Below, piece by piece: positions 25,180-36,000 of a stretch of DNA of 64,000 bases. The DNA lies in assembly GCA_030386875.1 (NCBI GenBank), contig CM059567.1, positions 52,746,020-52,810,019 of the forward strand, read 5' to 3'. Position numbers and translations under genes: made by a program. Position 1 is the stretch's first letter; every line of letters starts with the position of its first letter. This DNA comes from Morinoia aosen. Its lineage: Eukaryota > Arthropoda > Malacostraca > Amphipoda > Talitridae. The notes under the pieces were generated by a model. The model did no database searches, was not told where the DNA came from, and saw only the letters and a list, made by a program, of their open reading frames with translations.

Positions 25180-25284
25180 TTATGCGTAGAGGCTGCCCGC
25201 ATAATTACGGCGCGTGTGACCTCCGGCATGCGGTTCCGTCCACGTCTGCGCCTGACCTGCATACGCGTCCTGCGCCGTGTCGAC
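25180..25284 (-). CDS. Candidate terminal exon of an unrecognised minus-strand gene
   Basis: On the minus strand the acceptor is ctcatattgtgcag, followed in phase 0 by 34 codons and TAA (25180-25182): VDTAQDAYAGQAQTWTEPHA, then GGHTRRNYAGSLYA. Third positions are about 70% G/C in an AT-rich region. The neighbouring tandem array, read on the minus strand, carries several copies of this acceptor, the same pattern seen at confirmed exons of the mucin-like gene. The + strand also has an open frame here, but without compatible splice sites. I do not recognise the product. Confidence 0.45.
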   Translation of the reverse strand, partial: VDTAQDAYAGQAQTWTEPHAGGHTRRNYAGSLYA

Positions 25285-25900
25285 CTGCACAATATGAGCC
25301 CTGCTCTTGTGGTGGTGATTTCACCTGCACAATGCGAGTTATGGCGAGTACATCTGCAAAATGAGAACCCTACTGTTATGATGGTGAGTCCACCTGTAAA
25401 ATAAGAGCCCTGCTCTTATGATGGTGATTTCACCTGCAGAATGAGCCCGACTGTTATTATAATAACTCCACCTGCGAAATAAGAGCCCTGCTCTTATGAT
25501 GGTGATTTCACCTGCGTAATGAGAGCCATAGTGTTGTGATGATGACTCCACTTGCAAAATAAGAGCAAAAAATAAGAGCACTTGCAAAATTTTACGAATG
25601 TGAGTCCACCTATAAAATTAGAGCCCAACTGTGATGAGGGTGAGTTCACCTGCAAAATAAGAGCCCTACTGTTATGATGATAACTCCACCTGCCTGCAAG
25701 TCGAGAGCCTGACGGTTATTCTGTTGAGTCCAGCTGAAAAATAAGAGCCCGACTGGTTTTATTGTGACTCTACTTCCAAAATCAGTGATTGATTTTTATT
25801 TTGGTGACTTCACATTCATAAATAGTTCTGTGATTATTCTTGTAACTGCATCTAGAAAATAAGAGCCCGAGTGCTCTAATGGCTCCACCTCTTAAATAAC
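25285..25900 (-). repeat. ~41-bp minisatellite carrying acceptor-like copies
   Basis: About 14 units of the type caaaataagagccctgctct followed by tatgatggtgatttcacctg. On the minus strand it reads agggctcttattttgcag|gtg, like the acceptor of the adjacent candidate exon at 25284 (gggctcatattgtgcag|gtc). Units become more diverged away from the exon. Confidence 0.65.
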
Positions 25901-26689
25901 AGCCCTGATGTTTTGTTGGTCGTGAGGAGTGTCAGTGAGAGTGTAAACGCTCACACAGCGGTTTTCTGTTGTTTTTATTTTGTTCACTTCCAATATCACA
26001 AAGAAAAACATTTGAAGTATAATTTGCACGCAAAGCGATAATTAAATGCTCTGCAGCGGTGGAATTTTTAAAAAGAACGGTTCAAGAAATTTTACGTATT
26101 GCTGAAGCTAGAACAACCCATTATTTTATTAGGTATGCTCGAACGCCGGAGCAACTTTTTCGCGCTCCTGCTGTAACTTCTTCACATATCAGTTTGATTA
26201 GTACGCAACTTCAGCAAGGAGTGCATTCATTCGCTATAACTTTTAATTGTACTAACGCAGCTTTTCCTTATGTTATTCTCAGTTATTTTATTACAAACTC
26301 GTTATGCTAGCATGATCTAAAATGTGTTAGAATAGCTTCAAAACAATTTTAAATTGCTTTCACGTGTTATATAATTTTATTCAATCCTGGACTCTTTTTT
26401 AAAATTTCTTAATGCTCTCACTTTTTTTTATAAATTTGAAGTCATTTGCACATTACTTGCGACTTTCTCTTTTTATAAAAATAACTGAAATTTTCTTCCA
26501 CATTACTTGGGGCTTTCTCATGTTATACAATACTGAAGTCTTCCTCCAAATAAGGGGTTATTACAGGAGTATAACCCCATATTTGGTTGCCGTGACGTGC
26601 GTCCACCTCGGCCATGGAAGTCAACTCGTACTTATAGTCTTCTATTATTTTGAAACTAGTCCAGCCCCCTTTATTTGAAATAAGGAAGA

Positions 26690-26862
26690 AGGAGAAATGA
26701 AAGAAGGGCCGTAAAATAAAATAAAAATTCAATCTTTCGAGAGTTGATGAGACAGAGTGCACACGGCCCGTATCACAGATACGCTCATCACACTGTCGGC
26801 TGGCTTCGGACGGACGGACGGACAGACGGCCGCGGCATTTATTATAGTATAGATATGCATTT
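26690..26862 (+). mobile_element. Dispersed retroelement-like repeat, 3' end
   Basis: Ends with four GGAC units, gccgcggcatttattatagt and atagatatgc, sharing the terminus seen at 5705-5757. The internal part (gagacagagtgcacacggcc and following) has no intact frame of its own. No target-site duplication was identified. Confidence 0.4.
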
Positions 26863-27999
26863 TGCAGCAGCTCGTCTGCTGAGACCACGGTTGTGGCGCA
26901 GGTATGCTGCGTCAGTACAACCACCCAAGGTATAAGGTGAAACTTGCGACAGCAGTATCTTGTGCATGCGGAGTTAATTTTATTTTAAATGATTGTAAAA
27001 TATGCATTTTTTGTGTGTAGGGGCGTTGGAATGTTATTTAAACTGAGTTCGTTTGATCTCAGTGGCGTGATTCCTAAGTACCTGCGTCTGCAGTGTTTAC
27101 CTGAATTTATGGTTGGTTCTAAACTCGTCGCGAAGAACCCGAAAGAGATAGTGCGCGTTTTGTACTTGTAAATATAACTGGCAAAGGCTCCAAAAATAAG
27201 GAGTGAGGCTTGTAAGCATTTAACGAGTAACTTGCTTAGCGAGGTTTCTTCGTGGGGCGTAAAGTGGCATGTGCTTCTTGGTTACAGAGGAATCTGTCAA
27301 GAACTGCTTCGTAATGTATAGCTACGCTGAGAAAAAAGGCATTTCAATTCTCACCCTTCAATTTTCATTTTTTCACCATGACAGTGGAGACGCTAGTTCC
27401 AGTCTCATGTACTTGGTGCTCCTAAAGCATTTATTAGTCCAGTATGAAGGATTTAATCTAATATAGGAAGGAAATTTGGTCCATAATTTCCGCCTCTGAG
27501 CTAAATTTCGGAGTGCTTGCTGTGGGAACTAACTAATTTCTCAACCCAGTCGCTGGCTGTAGTGCCGAATCCCTGGTTCTACAGAATTGAAGAAAATACC
27601 GTATTTTTTTAATGTGCATTCGAAGTTAACTTTATGTCCATCGGTGTTTGCTCGTTTGGTGGTGCTATTTTTGCCACTATTCATCATTGGTCGGGGATTA
27701 CTTTAGCTTTCTTAATTTTTTTTGCTCGAGATTGGAGTGATTCCACAAGGTTCTTATTGTCAGCTCCGCATATAATAATTAACTGATTGTGAACTGAGAA
27801 GGCCAACACAGAAATATAATAAAATAATGAAATATGTTAGAAGAATGAATCTTGGAGCAAAAACAGAAATACTGACTGTCGTGAAAAATTAAACTCTAAG
27901 TTAATCGAGATTATCGATTATTTCATATGTTTTTTACTGAATTGTGTCGAATTCTAAACTCTTCATTGCCAAAACTAAATGCCTTTCCAAGTACAAAAA

Positions 28000-28322
28000 T
28001 ACGGACGCAGAATACGTATATTGAAGCCCTTAATTTGAAGGCAAGACAGAATTACCTACACCCCACACGGCCAGATAGTGGAGAGAAATACAAGCTTATA
28101 ATGCGTTTATTGAAGCTCTTAATTTGATGACAAGCCAGCAACACCTGCACCGTACACGGCCAGATAGTGAAGAGAAATACAAGATTATAATGCGTTTATT
28201 GAAGCGCTTAATTTGATGACAAGCCAGCAACACCTGTATTCTACTCAGCCAGGTAGAGAAGAGAAATACAATCTTATAATGCGTTTATTGAAGCTCTTAA
28301 TTTGAAGACAAGCCAGCAACAC
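28000..28322 (-). repeat. ~89-bp minisatellite carrying donor-like copies
   Basis: Four units of gcgtttattgaagctcttaa, ttgatgacaagccagcaaca, cctgcaccccacacggccag. Minus-strand reading gives ctggccgtg...ggtgcag|gtgttgctgg, repeating the end and donor of the candidate exon at 28323. Confidence 0.7.
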
Positions 28323-28475
28323 CTGCACCCCACGCGGCCAGATGGCGGAGAGGAGTGAGAGTTGACACACTTTAGCGCTGGATTTTGGAGCGGCGCTGCA
28401 GCGGCCGTGCGTGTCCCGTGCGGCGCGCCAGTGATAGTCTCCAGGCCAGCCTGCGAACTGCGCCTCCAATGTTTG
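28323..28475 (-). CDS. Candidate exon of the same minus-strand gene
   Basis: Minus-strand GC-rich island with donor GGTGCAG|GTGTTG at 28322. In the preferred frame it encodes EAQFAGWPGDYHWRAARDTH, then GRCSAAPKSSAKVCQ and on to PRGVQ, leaving in phase 0, which matches the 25284 exon. GC3 is about 73%. A second frame is also open, so the frame is not certain. The 5' boundary is unclear: there is no good pyrimidine tract, and the nearest AG lies at ggcgcag. Tandem arrays abut both sides; the one on the intron side repeats the donor junction. Confidence 0.4.
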
Positions 28476-28499
28476 TTGTCATTCTTTGAGATGGTCATA

Positions 28500-28820
28500 T
28501 ACGCTTGGTTTTTGCGATGATTTGTTCCTTATAATACTCATGTTCGTTTGATTTTTGCGGTCATTTATGCCTTACGCTGTTCATATACGGTTGATTTTCG
28601 CTATGATTTGTATCTTACGCTGTTCATGTGCGGTTGATTTTTGACATTTGTTCCTTACGCTGTTCATGTACTATTGATTTTTCCAATGATTTATTCCTCA
28701 CGCTGTTTATATGCGATAGATTCTCACGAGGAAGCTATTTATTCCGTACGCTGTTAATATTCAATTCATTTTCACGAGAAAATGATTTATTCCTCACGCT
28801 ATTCATATAAGGTTGATTTT
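28500..28820 (-). repeat. ~41-bp minisatellite, ~8 copies
   Basis: Units of gatttattccttacgctgtt then catatgcggttgatttt. Abuts the upstream (minus-strand 5') side of the candidate exon at 28323-28475. Confidence 0.65.
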
Positions 28821-29559
28821 CGCAGAAAAATTATTTCAAGGACTGCTTCATAATTTCATTGATGGGCTTAGGTTGGTTCACGGCTGGTCTTCGCTGGACA
28901 TGCATTATCTCAGAAAAAATAATTATACGGTTTGATGTTCAGTAATCAATCTGATTATGGAATCTGATGTTCCTACCACCGCACTAAGGAGTCCTCGAAA
29001 ACGTGTGTGTGAAATTATAGCAGCCTTCTGCCGCTTGAAATTTTCCTTCGGCGATTATTTCAAAACAATCGAGCACTGCGTAGGATTTAATTTCCATGCA
29101 CGTGCCCAAGTTCGTCACCACGAAGCATGTTTCCAAAAACTTGTCCTGTAGTTGAATGGCTATTACGACTGATAATTATACTCAAAATTTGCAATTGAAG
29201 ATCGACGATAAAATGATTCGCTTAAATAGACCTGATATCTGATGATAAGTTGATGCTGAACAATTTCTAGGACCGATTTCTTGAATACAAAAACTGATAA
29301 AGTTACGACATTCATAACACAAACGAAGGTGGTTGAAAATCAATTAGTTTATGATTTATAATATTCCATGTGTTATTTTTCATTAACGATAACTAATAAC
29401 TTCTTCGAAATGATGTGCATCTAGGTTGAAAAAAAAAATTATTTTGAAAAATCTTTTCATAGCTCTATCATTAAATAAATACAATTCTTTAGTGTTCAAT
29501 ACTGCTATTCCACCATTTGAGTGTAACTTCGGTATATTAGTATAAAAACATTAATTTCA

Positions 29560-29775
29560 CGTCACCTATTCTCATTTTTCCTTGTCTAGGAATGTTAATA
29601 TCATGTTACTTATTATCGCTTTTCCTTGTCTAGAAATATTAATTTCATGTAACCTGTTCTCATTTTTCCTTGTTTAGGAATATTAATTTTATGTTACTTA
29701 TTCTTGTTTTTCCATGTCTATGGATATTAATTTCATGTTACATGTTCTCGTTTTTCCTGGTTTAAAACTTCCAAA
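29560..29775 (+). repeat. ~57-bp repeat upstream of the mucin exon
   Basis: About four units containing tttttccttgtctaggaata then ttaatttcatgttac. Each unit holds an acceptor-like pyrimidine tract plus TAG. Ends about 65 nt before the real acceptor at 29841. Confidence 0.6.
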
Positions 29776-29841
29776 TTCACGTACATATGTTGAAACAGTG
29801 GTGTCTGAACATTGTTTTTAACAGACTTTTTTATTTCTCAG

Positions 29842-32800
29842 ACGGGAAGAGTTCACCAGTGGCTGGTCTGGAAGGTGGACATCCCAGCGAGTCAGAAAGA
29901 ATATGGCGGAGATTAGAAAACGGAATGTTGCTGTCGGACTCGTCTGCCCTGCCCCCAACCAAACATGAGGCTGAGGTGGACCACAGCTCCTGGAACGTTA
30001 GAGCAGCCCCGCATGCAAGTGGTGATCGAAACACAGAAGAAAGTCCAGCTTTAGGTTCAGAGTCTAGTAAATTTTATGATTACCCGTGGGAGAATACAGA
30101 AAGGAAAATGGAGTTGAACCAGATTTCAAATTTAAATTCAGTTTCTGATATCAATTTGGTTGATACGAAAAGATCTTCCAATTCGATTCGAAATTTACGG
30201 TCGACGTCTCCATCGCAAAACTTCGATTCAAATCTAAATTCAAGTCCTCATTCGTTTTCGGACTTATTCTTCATACGCGATGTGCTAGTCAGAACAACGT
30301 CAGAAACTCCCACAAGCCAAGCTCCTACGTCTACTGCAAGAACAACTGATGAATCAGTTTTGAGCGTACTCTTTGGCGAAGCAGAGCCCAATGCTGCTCC
30401 ACTCTCGAGTAGAAATTCAGTTCGTGATTCAGGTACTCCTCTGAGCTCCCATTTGTTTGGGCTTCCGGTGGCTGAAAGAACTGCGCTGGCTGAAAATTCA
30501 ACAGAAATAGAATTTTCAAACAATAATTCTGTTCACGATTTTCGTACACCCTTGAGCACACATTTGTTTGGGCTTTCAGTGGCTGAAAGAACTGCACAGT
30601 CTGAAAATTCAACAGAAGTAGGTTTTTCTAACGATAATTCAGTTCACGATTTTCGTACACCCCTGAGCACCCATTTGTTTGGGCTTGCAGTGGCTCAAAG
30701 AACTGCACAGTCTGAGAATTCAGCTGGTGCAACCGAACCAGGTTCCAATACTGTTACACTTTCAAGTAAGAATTCAGTTCGAGACTCTGTTACACCTCTC
30801 AGCTCCCACTTGTTTCCCAGTTCTATCGCAGTAAGAAATGCAGTGTCTGAAAACTCAGAAGATGTTGAAAGTTTCAAGAATGAAGGCGTCGAGCCGATTC
30901 TTCAGAGGCGATCTCGCTCAGCAGATGAACTTACGATAAATATGGATCTAATTACAGACGAAAATATGTCTACGAATGAAATAAGTGAAACTCCTGTTCC
31001 TGACACAACTGATGAATTTTCTCAAAATGAGTTATTTCAGACTGTTTTGAATGACGATATTACTACTACAGTTAGCGTCAGGAGTGATACTGAATTTCCT
31101 ATCACATCTGCCAAGACAGACTTTTCTTCAGTGACCGAGCCATTGAAATCGACTGGCTTGCTCAATTCATCAGATTCGTTGAAGACCTCTAATAACTTTG
31201 TCTCAGAAAGTAAATCAGATGTAAGAGGAAAAATTCCTCACTTACCGGCGCCCATCGTGTCAAGCTCCACTTTCGAGGTCATCAACTTAACAAGAGCTGA
31301 CGATATAGGCAATTCAGTCATGACTGAGCACCCTCCCAAATCTGTGACTTCTGTTGATCATCAGATGACAAGCCGGGTCGTCGAAACAACTTTATTAAGC
31401 TCCAGCACTGCAAGCCCAATTCTTATTCCAATCCAAGAACAAGAAACTTCAGTGAAAAGAATACAGCGCTCTATCGATTACGACGTCAATCCTAGTTACA
31501 ATGTTGATGGATCCCACTTAACGACCGCTGCCGTTGAGGGACGTTCGGCAAATAAATTGAAAAAAAGCAGTCGCCGATCTGACCCCGAACCCGATATAGA
31601 CGACATTATTCAAGGCATCATGCATCTCCTTGGAGGAAATGTGAAAATCGATGCTGATTCAAGTGTGCAAACTCAACTAACTACTTTCGGGGGAGCTCAG
31701 CCCGTGAGCAGCACTCGAACTAATGATCGAGGTCCACCTAGATTGCCTTTAAATCCTTTCAATTTCTTCCAGGACAGACCCACCAGGACTAGACCACCGG
31801 TGCGTCGGCCAATTTCTCCGTCCCCTTATGGTCCGGCTTCTCACGGGAGGCCATCTTTTGTCGCCAACACTCTTCCTCCTTTTATTGCCACTCTTCCTCC
31901 ACAGCTCGATACACCTCGTCCTCAGGGATCTCCAGGGAGTCCAACTCTGACTGCTTACCCAATTCCGATAAATCTTTTACCGGAGTCTTCGGAAAACTCA
32001 GTAACGTCTCCAAAAGGGCAGTTCCCTTCTTCTACTCGAGCAGATCACACAGTTGTTGGTGGTGAAGGTCTTCAATTTGCACAACATGAAGAAACTACCG
32101 AAACAAATGTTGGGCAAGAAGTTACTCCAGCTTTATCTCTGAGTTCTTCTGAATCTGAAGGGTATTTAGTATTTGCTGAATCAACTACTCCAATTTTAAT
32201 TGAAAGTGATACTGAAAAATTTAAAGATATGGACCAATCCACCACACCCGTCTACAGTGTCGAGCTAGAGTCTTCTTTAAACATTAAAAGCCCTCCTAGC
32301 TCAAGTGAGTCAGTTTACAGTTCTCCTCTTCCTCCTGATTTGGTTTCGAAAATCAGAAACGCACCATCCACAACTGAACTTTTATCATTAACAGATTTTG
32401 AATCAAAAACCATGACTCAAAACGTTAAACCCGTGCAAACAATTTCCGACTCATTAACATCTACTACTGTCTCGTCTGCATCTCCCACAGCTATTCAGGG
32501 AGTATCTTCTGCTACGTTAAATAGTACCCATTCGTCATCCGAATCAAATTATCATCAATCTCAAAAACCATCAAGAAGACCTCAGGCCTCTGAAAGTGCT
32601 TCATACACAAAAACCCTCACTGATTCTTCTCCGAACACCCAATATAATAATCGCCGTCCTGGGATTCCTCCAGCAACCAAAGTACATCAATATAGACCTG
32701 GTATTCCTACTGCTACTCGGGTGTACACGCCGAGGCCTGGATTACCTGTATCAGCTTATGCACGCCCCGCACCTCCTGGGGTTCCAGCTGCCACACGTGT

Positions 32801-33006
32801 TCCACAACCGCGACCTGGAGTGGTGCTGGATGCCGAATACCATCCTGGCCACGTCTTGACTGGTCCGCAGCGTATGCCAACAAACCTCCTAGGCCAGGTG
32901 TTCGATGTCACAGTGTCCGCACAACAAGGTTTTGGAGGGCAAGTTAGCCCCGTGCGGCCTCCACATCTTCCTTCATATGTACCACAGCGGCCTCACGACT
33001 TTCAAG
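29842..33006 (+). CDS. Exon: large mucin-like ectodomain
   Basis: This 3,165-nt exon has one open frame. The acceptor is the pyrimidine-rich tract ending at AG 29840-29841 and the donor is CAAG|GTGAGA at 33007. It enters and leaves in phase 1. The product is rich in Ser, Thr, Pro, Asn and Glu, as expected for an O-glycosylated stalk. It contains four copies of a 37-45-residue repeat starting NSV(H/R)D (30414, 30525, 30636, 30771). Minimal R-x-x-R furin-type sites encode RRSR (30905) and RIQR (31458). A run of RPG(I/L)P-type repeats lies near the end (32650-32830). The frame is also open upstream to an ATG at 29787, which could be an alternative start, but the strong acceptor and phase-compatible downstream exons favour a spliced start. 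Confidence 0.9.
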
Positions 33007-36000
33007 GTGAGAATGTAGTTCAAGAGTGATGCATCGGCTTGGTTTTTATCATAAATAGATCTTAAAGGATTTCTGCATTGTACCATTCAGTGATTAATAC
33101 CAACGTAATGTACGCCTAAACTATGAATGCATTAGAATAGAAACTTGACTGCATTTTGCACATCGAGTGCAATATAGTATGCGATCATCAGCGTGAAAAC
33201 ATGTAAAAAGCGTAAAAGTTGACGAGGAGGAGGACTCTCTGAGCCCCTCCTTCTGTTCCCAGAAGTTACCGCAATCATACACACTAACCGTTACATAAAC
33301 GCAGAGTTCTATCATCCGTAAAGTCTGAGCTATACTTGAGCACTCGAGACTCCCTGAAGATTTTTTTCGCTCTAATGAAAGGCGTTACTGAATGATGTAA
33401 AAAGTAGAAGTTGCAAATGATTTAATGCTTTTTGGGATTATGTGAGATTTGGAAGAACATTTTTGTTTCAAAATTTTTAGCGGTTAATTGAACTGCGATG
33501 TACAGTAAAGTGAGGAAAGGACTAATAGAAAAGATGTTTCAATAAAGGAGGGACCCGCAACTGTTGTGAGGCAGGTGTAATGCAAGCCACAAGTCAGGGC
33601 CCGTAAATCGTTAACTCTGCCACATAAAAGACGAAGACTTGCTCTGGGGCTGACATTGCTTTAGCGCATAAATGAATATGTTACTTGGCTGCGGTCAACT
33701 CATCAAATACGGAGGTTCGCAGGACATGTTATTTTATAACTACGAATGAATAGCTCCTTCTACTAAGACTTAAACTTCGAAAAGCTTTTACTTTACAACG
33801 TCGAGTTATCTATCTAGAATACACAGGACGTGATAGAAATATGTAAGAAATGGTAATTCAAGATCAATACTCGCGCAAGTTAACGAATAGTGGAACTAAA
33901 CATAATGAGACGAAAGTTCTGTAGAATAGGTTCCTGAGAAAATGACTGCGGACAGTTGTTTTACTGCGCAAAAAATCCATTCTCCGAAATAAACATATTT
34001 ACGTGGCAAACATTTTATGCACCTCACAATGTAGTATGTCTTCTTACTTTGTCTCAAATAACAAAGAGCATAAAATTTTATGACTGATTTCCGCAAGTCA
34101 CTCATAGTTCTCACTAACGCAGCTCTTTTGTCGTCTGTCTGAGCCCAGGGGCAACTTTTGTGTTACGGTGGCTGGAGGCGAGAAAATGAAAATATCTCTT
34201 CATGAACGAGCTCTCACATTGCAATTCTCTTCTTATCATGGGAGATAATGACATGCTATATCGCTGCAATAAACTTCTTTTGATGCAGAATGCTTAAGAA
34301 AGTCGTAAGCTCCACCAGACTTAGCAAACCTGACATATGAGAGACATCAACTACTTCATGGTTATTAATGTTCTCAGTTTGTTTTTAAATGTATAAATTT
34401 ATGGTTATGCGAAACGTTGAATTCTTTGTAAATGCATTGATCTAAATACGTTATGAACAGTGAGTTAACACCGCAGCAATGCGTGACCCCTTTAGCCATT
34501 CTTACAATCGACAGTAGGCCAATACTTGCCATCAATGCGACCTCTTCAAGCCTGCGCTCAAGCTGCGCTTCGTAGTCGGTCGCAACCGCGCGACTGGAAT
34601 GAGCGTCGAGCGCCTTATGTACGAGTATCATAGAACAGGAACGCGCGTTGGTTCTGTGGATTTAAGAATTGAGTTATTGTGACCTACAATTGTTCAGGCC
34701 AGGTTATACGGTTATAAAGAGCGTTTTACTTAAGCTTTTTGATCTTGTTCATCAGAATCATCACATCCTGCCTTAAGGAAGTGGAACTTAAGTATGCGAA
34801 AATGGTGGGTGGGAAAGAGGATGGTTCATACATTGGTCATACTCATTAATATGTTTAACTAATGTTACGAATACGTTCAAACGCTCACAGCATGCGTCAC
34901 ATTTCTTTTTAAGAAGTGTACATCCCAGTAGTGCCTACTTGCTTATTGCATTTAGAAAATGTCTCCAAGTCTCCTACGGAAATTTGAAACTGCGTCAGAG
35001 TAATTCGTTACCGTAGCTTGTTAACCTTACTTAAAAATTTGCGGACTTGCTCAAACAAATTTTTACGTACTGTACTGCTCTGGAAAATTTGAAACAAAGT
35101 GCTGAAATTTATTACGGATTACGATAGTCGGAAAATTTTGAAACCATGATATGGTAATTTGTTAAATATTACTACAATTGAAATGTTTTGAAACAGTGTC
35201 ATAGTAATTTGCTATCTATTGTCGTTATTAAAACTGAGTTTGATGCATATCACGGTTCATAAGACCGTAATGCATGCAATGTACGTAGTCAAGAGGCATT
35301 TAAAGAATATTTAATGACCAGTTATTTACCCCCTAACTCGTAATTATTAACAGGATTAACATGCCGAGATAATATACAGTAAAACATAGAGTAACACTCT
35401 ACCCACGCCCTACTGAAATTTTACAGGAACTGAGTTGCAAATCGAAACATCCCAACATAATGTTTATTTTTTATCTTTACAGGAACTGAGGAACTTTTTA
35501 CAGGAACTTTTATTTTTAATTTTATTTACAGGTACTTTTATTTTTTATTTATTTTCACAGGAACTTTTATTTTTTACAGGAATTTTTAATTTTACAGGAA
35601 TTTTACAGGAGCTGAGTCGCATACCGAAACGTTCTAAAATAATTTTTTTTTGGTGTTTTCCTTCTGTTTTTTCGTGATTAATTCGGAGCGTAAAAGCTCC
35701 TTAGGCAATGTTCCCCGAGCCAGTATGTTTATATCTACTTCATTGAATTGAGGAATCGGTGGAGTTAAGTTTTTACATTTTTTTTGGGACACGTTTTTTC
35801 AAATATTTTAGCCGATATTGGCTCGTCGTCATAAGAGCTGATTCGGCAAAGGAAAACATTTTCCCATGCTCAAAATGAATTAATTAGATGCAGATTGGAA
35901 AACAAATTTTCACCGTTATTTCATTAACTTTGATCATTCAATGAATTTGCAGCTTGCTTAGCAGAACTGCTGCGCCTGTAATTCAACTGAAATTAACTTT

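Noticed and set aside
26523-26924. 133-codon minus-strand open frame
   Set aside because: Overlaps the dispersed repeat terminus at 26690-26862; the frame runs through GGAC repeats and has no protein-like features.
26853-26935. First exon with start MHFAAARLLRPRLW as signal peptide for the mucin-like gene
   Set aside because: The available donors leave phase 2 or 0, while the 29842 exon needs phase 1; it also begins inside a repeat terminus.
29787-33029. Single intact 1,080-codon gene starting at ATG 29787 and stopping at TGA 33029
   Set aside because: A strong acceptor at 29841 and a strong donor at 33007 frame the coding part, and downstream exons continue the phase exactly. The ends of the open frame are intronic.
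34374-34631. 85-codon minus-strand open frame in the large intron
   Set aside because: The GC-richer patch at 34480-34640 gives a plausible stretch (DYEAQLERRLEEVALMASIG), but it continues into AT-rich nonsense without splice signals; not enough to call.
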